Positions 24,761 to 31,804 of a stretch of 64,000 nt of DNA are shown piece after piece. Made by a program: the position numbers and the translations under genes. The notes beneath the pieces are model-generated. The model saw nothing but the letters and a program-made list of their open reading frames with translations, was not told the DNA's origin and did no database searches. Each line of letters begins with the position of its first letter. Positions within the stretch are counted from its first letter, which is position 1. The DNA is taken from NCBI GenBank assembly GCA_020634135.1, contig JACKCG010000003.1, positions 407,792 to 471,791 on the forward strand, given 5' to 3'. This DNA comes from Anaerolineaceae bacterium (GTDB taxonomy: Bacteria; Chloroflexota; Anaerolineae; Aggregatilineales; Phototrophicaceae).

Positions 24761-25768
24761 GTGACAAAGCGAAAAAACCGGATCACCATTGAGGATGTTG
24801 CACGGGCTGCGGGCGTCTCTACCATGACCGTTTCCCGCGTCCTGAACAACAAAGGGGAAATCCGAGAAGCAACCCGCCAGCGCATCCTCAGAGTTATTGA
24901 CGAACTCGGCTATCGTCCGAGCCGCGTTGCCCGCAGTCTGGCGACCAACCGTACCTATACCCTGGGCGTTGTCGTCCCCGATATTGTAAACCCCTTTTTT
25001 GCCCAACTGGTGAGCGGTGCCCAGACGGTGGCCTGGCAGCACGAATATCACGTGCTCCTGTGCCACACCGGGGAAGATTACGAGCGCGAAGAGGATGTTC
25101 TCAACCTGCTGGAAGATACCCAGGTTGATGGCGTACTGGTGTGCAGCGCCCGCCTTCCCGATGAGCAGCTTATCCCCCTGTTGGCGAAACAGGATGCCGT
25201 CGTGCTCCTGAACCGCCATCTCTCGAGCGAACATGCCGGAATCATCCGGGTAAACGATGCCGCCGGGGCAGTTACGGCGGTGCAGCACCTGCTGCAAACC
25301 GGATATGAACGTGTCGGCCTGATCGCCGGGCCATCTAATTCAACCAGTGCCAGGGAACGGCGGCGGGGTTTTGCACTGGCTAACGAAGCAGGGAGCCACC
25401 CGGAAAATACCCCGTTACAGGTGAATTGCTCCCCCAATACGCAGAGCGGCTACCAGGCGACTCTCGCGTTATTACAGGCGCATCCTGAGATTAACGGGCT
25501 GTTCTGCTACAATGACTTGGTGGCGGTGGGCGCACTGCAAGCCTGCAAAGCGCTGGGCAGACGTGTACCGCAGGACATCGCACTGGTCGGCTGTGACGAT
25601 ATTCCCCTCGCCGCGCTGATCTCCCCATCCCTCACCACCCTGGCGGTAGACAAAGAGCAGCTTGGCGCAGAGGCGATTCAGCTCCTGATTGACCGCATTC
25701 ACGGCGACTTACCCGCAGCAGATACCCTCATCGAACAGACACTGGTCATCCGCGAAAGTGCGCCCTAG
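24761..25768 (+). CDS. LacI/GalR-family transcriptional regulator
   Basis: 335 residues from a GTG at 24761. The N-terminal helix-turn-helix and hinge are classical (ITIEDVARAAGVSTMTVSRV, then LGYRPSRVARSLAT), followed by the periplasmic-binding-protein-like sensor domain (LGVVVPDIVNPFFAQL; ALVGCDDIPLAALISPSLTTL). It most likely represses its own gene and the GH31 sugar-uptake operon, since both promoters carry the same operator 12-mers. The inducer is probably a sugar released by or imported for GH31. The Gfo/Idh/MocA gene follows by 24 bases and may share the transcript. Confidence 0.92.
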   Translation: MTKRKNRITIEDVARAAGVSTMTVSRVLNNKGEIREATRQRILRVIDELGYRPSRVARSLATNRTYTLGVVVPDIVNPFFAQLVSGAQTVAWQHEYHVLLCHTGEDYEREEDVLNLLEDTQVDGVLVCSARLPDEQLIPLLAKQDAVVLLNRHLSSEHAGIIRVNDAAGAVTAVQHLLQTGYERVGLIAGPSNSTSARERRRGFALANEAGSHPENTPLQVNCSPNTQSGYQATLALLQAHPEINGLFCYNDLVAVGALQACKALGRRVPQDIALVGCDDIPLAALISPSLTTLAVDKEQLGAEAIQLLIDRIHGDLPAADTLIEQTLVIRESAP

Positions 25769-25792
25769 AAATTTTGCCTGAGGATACCATTC

Positions 25793-26824
25793 ATGACCAC
25801 TCTCCGATTCGCGGTTATCGGGCTGACGCACGGTCATGCCACCAGCGCGACTCGCCTGCTGCTGGAAGCTGGTGCGGAACTGGCGGGTGTCTATGCCGAT
25901 GACGCGGTGGCGCTGGCTGCCTTTATCAGTGCGTTCCCCCAGGCAAAGCCGGTTGCCAGTATAGATGCGCTGCTGGAAGACAGGACGATCCAGTTGATCC
26001 TGGGCGTGCCGCGCCCGGATGAGCGTGCGCCGCTTGGCATCCGCGTCATGCAACATGGCAAAGACTTTCTGGCGGACAAACCTGGCTTTACGACGCTGGA
26101 ACAACTCGAAGAAGCCCGCCGTGTTCAGCAAGCCACCGGGCGTAAATATCTCGTATTCTTCAGCGAACGCTTTGCAAACCCGGCCACCGTCAAAGCGGCG
26201 GAATTGGTGCTGGCAGGCGCGATTGGGCGCGTGATCCAGACAGTTGGCCTGGGGCCACACCGCTTGAATCCAGCTTCGCGCGCGGCGTGGTTCTTCACCC
26301 TCCGGCACGGCGGCGGCCTGCTCAATGACCTCGCCAGCCACCAGATTGACCAGTTCCTGCATTTTACCGACAGCACGGCAGCGGCGATTGTCACAGCGCA
26401 GCGCGCCAACTACCACCATCCCCAATACCCCGAACTCGACGATTTTGGCGACCTGGTTCTCCGCAGTGACAGGGGGACTGGCTACGTGCGTGTGGATTGG
26501 TTGACGGCGGAAGGACTCGGCACCTGGGGTGATGTTCGGCTCTTCCTGTTGGGTACGGAAGGCACCATCGAACTGCGTAAAATCGTGGATGTGGCCGGAC
26601 GCCCCGGCGGTAATCACCTTTTCCTGGTAAACGGGCGCGAACAGCGTTACCTGGACTGCAATGCTGTCCCGCTAACATTCGGTTGGCAAGTCATTGACGA
26701 CATTCTCAACCGGACGGAAACCGCCGTCAGCCAGGCGCATACCTTCCTGGTTTCCGAACTGGCACTCCAGGCACAGGCCGGGGCGGTACGGGTTTTCCCG
26801 TCTGAGACAGCGCATTTCACATAA
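25793..26824 (+). CDS. Gfo/Idh/MocA family oxidoreductase
   Basis: 343 residues. Rossmann N-terminus LRFAVIGLTHGHATSATRLL (the usual GxGxxG is altered to GLTHGH, as in a known subgroup), LADKPGFTTLEQ in place of the EKP motif, and the C-terminal domain with GLLNDLASHQIDQFLHF, which carries the typical catalytic-region histidine. It probably acts on a sugar or polyol with bound NAD(H). Adjacent to and downstream of the LacI regulator, so its expression may follow the regulator's promoter. Confidence 0.82.
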   Translation: MTTLRFAVIGLTHGHATSATRLLLEAGAELAGVYADDAVALAAFISAFPQAKPVASIDALLEDRTIQLILGVPRPDERAPLGIRVMQHGKDFLADKPGFTTLEQLEEARRVQQATGRKYLVFFSERFANPATVKAAELVLAGAIGRVIQTVGLGPHRLNPASRAAWFFTLRHGGGLLNDLASHQIDQFLHFTDSTAAAIVTAQRANYHHPQYPELDDFGDLVLRSDRGTGYVRVDWLTAEGLGTWGDVRLFLLGTEGTIELRKIVDVAGRPGGNHLFLVNGREQRYLDCNAVPLTFGWQVIDDILNRTETAVSQAHTFLVSELALQAQAGAVRVFPSETAHFT

Positions 26825-26938
26825 AGCGTTATGAGATTATGCTGCCCAAAGTGCTATCTTACGCGGGGGAACACAATGCAATGTTAAGCTATTTTGAAAT
26901 TTGTGTTTGTTCGTAGGGAATCATGTTAAAATGCCACT

Positions 26939-27496
26939 ATGAATAATTTACAACTCACCACCAAAATCAACCTGACACAAGTCGAAATCGTACATGGCGA
27001 CATCACCCACCAGGATGTAGATGCCATCGTTAACGCTGCAAATTCGTCGCTCCTGGGCGGCGGGGGGGTGGATGGCGCGATCCATCGGGCCGCCGGGCCG
27101 CGACTATTGCAGGAAACACGTACTCTGGGTGGCTGCCAGACCGGCGATGCGAAGATCACCAGCGGTTATAACCTTAAAGCCCGCCACATCATTCATACCG
27201 TCGGCCCGGTCTACCGACCTGGCGACCCGCGGGTAGCGGTCTTGCTGACAAGCGCCTATCGCCGCAGTCTGGAAGTCGCCGCCGAGCATCATATCCACAG
27301 TATCGCCTTCCCTTGCATCAGCACCGGTGCCTATGGCTACCCGCTGCGTGAAGCTAGCTGGATTGCCGTCAAGACCGTGAGCGACTTCGTCGGCCAGCAA
27401 GAGGATATTTCGCTGGTACGCTTTGTCGTCTTCAGCGAACAGGCGTTAGCATTGTATGTTGAACTACTGCGGACGGTGGGCGAAAGGGCGACGTAA
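26939..27496 (+). CDS. Macro-domain protein, ADP-ribose processing
   Basis: 185 residues. All macro-domain landmarks are present: VEIVHGDITHQDVDAIVNAA (Asp and Asn contacts), NSSLLGGGGVDGAIHRAAG, GDAKITSGYNLKARHIIHTVGP and the phosphate loop FPCISTGAYGYP. This is the YmdB/O-acetyl-ADP-ribose deacetylase-like group, which hydrolyses ADP-ribose esters or O-acetyl-ADP-ribose. It is a free-standing gene; no strong ribosome site is visible. A TIR-domain protein that could generate ADP-ribose products lies 17 kb away, but no link is shown. Confidence 0.9.
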   Translation: MNNLQLTTKINLTQVEIVHGDITHQDVDAIVNAANSSLLGGGGVDGAIHRAAGPRLLQETRTLGGCQTGDAKITSGYNLKARHIIHTVGPVYRPGDPRVAVLLTSAYRRSLEVAAEHHIHSIAFPCISTGAYGYPLREASWIAVKTVSDFVGQQEDISLVRFVVFSEQALALYVELLRTVGERAT

Positions 27497-27502
27497 CCCG
27501 TA

Positions 27503-27910
27503 TCACCGTTTGCTTTTGAGCGCGGTTAGCAGATTCGGGCAGGTCGCGACAAACTGCCGGTACTCGTCGGAGTCAACGGCGTACAGGGCGATTTTGCCCT
27601 CCTGGTTGTAATGCGCCCCCCAGCCGCACTGCTTGGTCAAGGCCGACGCTCGCAGGCAGGGATGCCCCTTCTGGAACAGTTCATCCCAAATTGCCGCCCT
27701 ATGTACAGCCAGTTCTTCGCTCAAAAACCCCTGGCGTCGTACATATACCTCAAATACGAGGTCCTCATGAGTGCAACAATACGGATTCTGAGAGAGCAGT
27801 TCATACTGAATAACATGGATAGGCGCAGGCTTCCGGTCAGAAACCGGCACAACACCTGATAGCGCCAGTGAATCCGGCGCGATCTGGATGAATGTGTTCC
27901 GATAACTCAT
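27503..27910 (-). CDS. DUF6157-type hypothetical protein
   Basis: 135 residues from the ATG at 27910 (GGAG 10 nt upstream on the minus strand); an in-frame start 42 bases further upstream lacks one. Recognisable blocks are MSYRNTFIQIAPD, PIHVIQYELLSQNPYC, EDLVFEVYVRRQG and CLRASALTKQCGWGAHY. This conserved small family of unknown function is provisionally matched from memory. Last gene of a minus-strand series. Confidence 0.7.
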   Translation of the reverse strand: MSYRNTFIQIAPDSLALSGVVPVSDRKPAPIHVIQYELLSQNPYCCTHEDLVFEVYVRRQGFLSEELAVHRAAIWDELFQKGHPCLRASALTKQCGWGAHYNQEGKIALYAVDSDEYRQFVATCPNLLTALKSKR

Positions 27911-27998
27911 AAACAGGGCGCTCCAAACTGCTAAACAGGGCAGACCACTCATTTTAGTAAATTTGTTCTATTGTAGCAAGCGCCTGTAACCTGTGCAA

Positions 27999-28502
27999 TT
28001 AACGCCGCCCCTTCGTGCTGAGCGCCGCCTCCACCCACTGGCGGGCGAGGGCGTGCTGACTGTTGTAAACATCCCACACGTGCTCTGCCCACTCACGGAT
28101 TCTGGTGACTTTAGCGGGAACATCGGCTATTGCCTGGATTTCGGCAATCGTTATTTGCCCGCGCTCGTAGAGGATAGCTGGCTTGACCAACCCGGCGTGA
28201 TACCACCGTTGTAGTGCCGCGTATAGCGCCGGGTCCCCGCCATACTCCACGCCCACACACAACCGTGTGAGGTGTGCCGCGTAGGATTTCGCGGAAACGC
28301 AGTAGGTTTCAACATGCTGCATACAGTAGGTGTCAAAGGCCAGCGCATGTACCGCCGCAACACGGAAATCCGCCATCGCCTGAAATGCGAAAGCATCATA
28401 CAGCGCCTGGCAACCTTCGCGCCCCTCGGTCACTACAGCGCCGCATTCGGGGCAGCTTTCAGCGGTCAAAATCCCCTCACACTGCTCTGAAGCGCAAGAC
28501 AT
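27999..28502 (-). CDS. DUF5946-like hypothetical protein
   Basis: 167 residues from the ATG at 28502, which overlaps the end of the upstream metallo-beta-lactamase-fold gene by 26 bases. The N-terminus holds a Cys pair, CPECGAVV, that could bind zinc. The middle contains DTYCMQHVETYCVSAKSYAAH and the C-terminus a helical WAEHVWDVYNSQHALARQWV. The name is provisional. The overlap implies translational coupling to the hydrolase. Confidence 0.65.
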   Translation of the reverse strand: MSCASEQCEGILTAESCPECGAVVTEGREGCQALYDAFAFQAMADFRVAAVHALAFDTYCMQHVETYCVSAKSYAAHLTRLCVGVEYGGDPALYAALQRWYHAGLVKPAILYERGQITIAEIQAIADVPAKVTRIREWAEHVWDVYNSQHALARQWVEAALSTKGRR

Positions 28503-29475
28503 CGTCTTCGTCCTGGGTGACTTTGCCCTCGCGTTGCAGGTAGTCCAGGTGCGCCAGGGTTTCGACGATGGCAAAACGCCATTCGTGCGGTGAAAAATGA
28601 CCGATCTCAAAAATCTCTAAGCTGGTTTCGTAGACCGTCGCACCCCCCGCCGTCGCTTCCAGAGTATGGAGCAGACGCGCCTCGTGGTGTGCCAGCAGCT
28701 CCTCAATCCGTCCCTGCCAGTCGGTAATGAGCGCCTTATGTCCCGGCAGCGCCAGCCGCACCCCATAGGCGTTCAGGTCACGTAAGGAGCGCATAAAACG
28801 CCCTAACGGGTCGGGTTCGGTATCCGGCCACAGTCCGATATTGGGCGTGATCTTCATCAGGATGTGGTCGCCGGAAAGCATCAGTTTGTCCGCCGCGTCG
28901 TAGAAGATCAACTGGCCGTCACTATGGCCGGGCGCGTGCAGAATCGTAAAGCGGCGCTCTCCGATTTCCAGCGTATCACCCGCCGCCAGTGTGTGAATGG
29001 TCGCCGGATGTGGCAGCGTCAGGGCGCCGGTACTCTGGACGCCGTGCGCGACAGTCCGCGCCATATCGGGCGTCATACCGCTGGAAACAAGGAACTGCTC
29101 AAAGACGACATCCTCCTGCAAGCGCCGGGGATTCCATAGAATGCCCGCAAGTTCGGCCTCACGGGCGGAGGTGTAAACCGGAGGCGGAGGGGCGTCTTCC
29201 ACCAACGACTGTAGCCACCCGGCCATACCATAATGGTCAGGATGCACATGCGTCAGGATGATGCGGCGGATGTCATCAGGGCGGATATGCAGGTGATCGA
29301 AGGCGGCTTTCCAGGCGTCGCGTGCCGGCGGCGTATTCAGGCCGGTATCCACCACCGCCCAGCCATCGCCATCACGCAGCAGATAGCAGTTGACGATATT
29401 GAGCGCGAACGGCAGCGGCTGGCGTACCTGGTAAATGCCTTCCGCGACCAGCGTACAGGGTTCGGTTCGGTGCAT
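28477..29475 (-). CDS. Metallo-beta-lactamase-fold hydrolase
   Basis: 332 residues. Metal-binding motif LTHVHPDHYGMAGW (HxHxDH), further ligands in APGHSDGQLIFY, LSGDHIL and LALPGHKA. The core domain is followed by a C-terminal winged-helix-like segment (EWRFAIVETLAHLDYLQREGKV), typical of the LACTB2-like group. Members hydrolyse esters or thioesters or cleave RNA, so function remains open. It starts 26 bases after the SbcD-like gene. Confidence 0.85.
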   Translation of the reverse strand: MHRTEPCTLVAEGIYQVRQPLPFALNIVNCYLLRDGDGWAVVDTGLNTPPARDAWKAAFDHLHIRPDDIRRIILTHVHPDHYGMAGWLQSLVEDAPPPPVYTSAREAELAGILWNPRRLQEDVVFEQFLVSSGMTPDMARTVAHGVQSTGALTLPHPATIHTLAAGDTLEIGERRFTILHAPGHSDGQLIFYDAADKLMLSGDHILMKITPNIGLWPDTEPDPLGRFMRSLRDLNAYGVRLALPGHKALITDWQGRIEELLAHHEARLLHTLEATAGGATVYETSLEIFEIGHFSPHEWRFAIVETLAHLDYLQREGKVTQDEDDVLRFRAV

Positions 29476-29501
29476 CGGACTTCCTTCAGGGTGATCGTCA
29501 C

Positions 29502-30740
29502 TTATGGGACGCGAGGCTCAAAGATGGCGGCGGCGGCATCCATCAGTTCTTTACGACGTTCTGGCGGAACGTCTTTGCTGATGAAATAGTGTTCCAGCAG
29601 TTCGGCGTGGGTCAGCCCTTCGGGACTCGCGCCAAGCCGGGCACGGATGGGCTGTTCGATCTGCTTGCGAATTGACGCCAACTGGAAAACCCCGGCCTGC
29701 TTAAGTTCGTCGCGCACGGTGCTCTCATTGAACAGCGCCTCGCTTTCCGGCGATACATCCAGCACCAGGCGCACGACTGCATCCACTAGCACATGCTTGT
29801 GGATCAGTTTGAGAACCGTGTTGGTCGGGTTCTTGCTCTTGCGCAGGTCGGCCTTGAGTGTCACAAATGACCGCGCTTCCAGGGGGATGAATTCCCAACG
29901 GGTCGTACCACGCCCCAGTTCGACCCAGCAGAAGCCCTTCGGGTCGCCCTCCTCGCCGAAGTCAATACGTTCCATGCTGCCACTGTAGACCACTGGCGGG
30001 ACATTCTTCTGGCTGCGAGTCAGGTTCTGGTGCTTGTGGATGTGGCCGAGCGCGACGTAGTCCCAGCGTGGGTCAGCCAGCGAGGACAGCCCCAGCGCGA
30101 CATCCCGCCCCAGCATGATGCTGCGCTCACTGCCTGTCACCGCCCCACTGACGGTGAAATGCCCGGTCAGCAGGCGCGGCATGTCGTGGGTGTCGGCGGT
30201 TTGGGCCAGGGTTTCGACAATCTCGGTCAGGCGGTCTTGCAGCAGCGCGTCGGTCTCCGCAATCGTCATCCCGGCGGCGGCGCGCTCTTCCAGCACGCGG
30301 GAGCGGATCGGGTACGGGGCAGTCCCCACCGCCACCGGCCCGCGCCGTGTCTCAATGATGTGTACCTCGTAGTCGGCGGCGACCAGCACATTTGGCACGG
30401 CCAGCGTCTCGTAAATTTCGATGCTGGACGCCTTTAACACGGTGGGCGGCAGGTCGTGGTTGCCCACCAGCAGCACCGTTGGCGCTAACTCGGAAAGGTC
30501 GCGGACACGGTGGGCGAATTCGCGCTGGTAGGTTGGGTTGGGCGAACGGGTCTTGAAGGCGTCCCCCGCGAAGATCACCAGGTCAACCTCGTGAGCGCGG
30601 GCGTAGTCAATCATTTCGTCCATGCGGCGCAGGAAATCTACCACGCGGCTGCTCAGGCCGGTCTGCGGATCGGTCTTGCCGTAGTTTTCCATGCCGATGT
30701 GGGTATCGGCGAAATGTAAGACACGAATCGGTTCTGGCAT
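29502..30740 (-). CDS. sbcD: SbcD/Mre11-like DNA exonuclease subunit
   Basis: 412 residues. The five calcineurin-like phosphoesterase motifs are all present: FADTHIG, GDAFK, GNHD, TGHFTVSG and ALGHIHKHQ, which together bind two Mn ions. The capping domain follows (GSMERIDFGEEGDPKGF). Mre11/SbcD normally acts with the ATPase SbcC/Rad50 in double-strand-break end processing; no SbcC lies in this window. The C-terminal ~100 residues after LEARSF are helical and may be the partner-binding part. It lies between the dehydratase (13-base gap) and hydrolase genes. Confidence 0.88.
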   Translation of the reverse strand: MPEPIRVLHFADTHIGMENYGKTDPQTGLSSRVVDFLRRMDEMIDYARAHEVDLVIFAGDAFKTRSPNPTYQREFAHRVRDLSELAPTVLLVGNHDLPPTVLKASSIEIYETLAVPNVLVAADYEVHIIETRRGPVAVGTAPYPIRSRVLEERAAAGMTIAETDALLQDRLTEIVETLAQTADTHDMPRLLTGHFTVSGAVTGSERSIMLGRDVALGLSSLADPRWDYVALGHIHKHQNLTRSQKNVPPVVYSGSMERIDFGEEGDPKGFCWVELGRGTTRWEFIPLEARSFVTLKADLRKSKNPTNTVLKLIHKHVLVDAVVRLVLDVSPESEALFNESTVRDELKQAGVFQLASIRKQIEQPIRARLGASPEGLTHAELLEHYFISKDVPPERRKELMDAAAAIFEPRVP

Positions 30741-30753
30741 GGCGTGTGTCCTT

Positions 30754-31698
30754 TTACATATTCAGAATATGCGTCATGGTGGCCGCATCAATATTGCCGC
30801 CGCTCAGGATGATACCCACCCGCCCACTGGCCGGGACTGCCCCGCTGAGGAGCGCCGCAAGACCCAGCACGCCGGACGGCTCAACCACCAGTTTCATGCG
30901 GTAGAACAGGAACTGCACCGCCTCAATGATTGCCCCCTCAGTGACGGTCTGCATGTCATCCACGTATTCCAGCACCAGCGGAAACGTGATTTTGCCCAGC
31001 GAGGGCGTGCGCGTGCCATCGGCAATCGTCGGCGGGTTGTGGATCGTCACCAGTTGTCTGGTACGGAACGAACGCACCGCGTCATCCGCCACTTCAGGCT
31101 CGATGCCGATCACCTTGCAGGACGGCATGATTCCCTTGCTGGCGATGGCCGTGCCGCTGAGTAAGCCGCCACCGCCACAGGGCGCAAGCAGCATATCCAG
31201 CATTTTCACCTCATCGTAGAGTTCCGCCGCCGCTGTCCCCTGCCCGGCCACCACGTCTACATGGTCATAGGGCGGGATAATCGTGTAACCGTGTTCAGCC
31301 GCCAGCTTCCCGGCAAGTTCGGCCCGGTCCTGCTCGGATGGCTTATACTCCACCACTGTCGCGCCATCCCCCTCAGTGGCAGCGCGTTTGGGGGCCGGGG
31401 CATTATCCGGCATGACAATCGTGGCGGGGATGCCGAACAACTGGCACACCAGCGCCACTGCCTGGGCATGGTTGCCGGATGAATAGGTGATGATCCCCCG
31501 CGCCTTCTGCTTGTCAGGGAGCTGGCTGATGGCGTTGAACGCGCCCCGAAACTTGAACGCCCCCATCCTCTGGAAGTTCTCACACTTTAAAAAGACTTCC
31601 GCGCCAACCCGGTCATTGAGCGTGCGCGAGGTCATGACAGGCGTCACATTAGCGTGGCCCGCCAGCCGCTCACGGGCAGCGATAACTTTGTCAAACAT
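30754..31698 (-). CDS. Threonine/serine ammonia-lyase family PLP enzyme
   Basis: 314 residues. Fold-type II PLP enzyme: Schiff-base Lys49 in GAFKFRGAF, SSGNHAQAVAL for substrate contact, the phosphate-binding glycine loop PCGGGGLLSG and C-terminal ILSGGN. The short length, without a regulatory ACT domain, fits the serine racemase, threo-3-hydroxyaspartate ammonia-lyase and catabolic threonine dehydratase group. The reaction is deamination of a hydroxy-amino acid to a keto acid. First gene of the minus-strand series that continues with SbcD. Confidence 0.88.
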   Translation of the reverse strand: MFDKVIAARERLAGHANVTPVMTSRTLNDRVGAEVFLKCENFQRMGAFKFRGAFNAISQLPDKQKARGIITYSSGNHAQAVALVCQLFGIPATIVMPDNAPAPKRAATEGDGATVVEYKPSEQDRAELAGKLAAEHGYTIIPPYDHVDVVAGQGTAAAELYDEVKMLDMLLAPCGGGGLLSGTAIASKGIMPSCKVIGIEPEVADDAVRSFRTRQLVTIHNPPTIADGTRTPSLGKITFPLVLEYVDDMQTVTEGAIIEAVQFLFYRMKLVVEPSGVLGLAALLSGAVPASGRVGIILSGGNIDAATMTHILNM

Positions 31699-31804
31699 GG
31701 TGGTTTACCTGTTGCGTTGAGTCGCCAATACTGTGGGCAATAGTAGCGCGTTCAATCGGTGGGCGCAATTTCCGTTGTTCATATAATCGTTATGCGGCCT
31801 GTTT

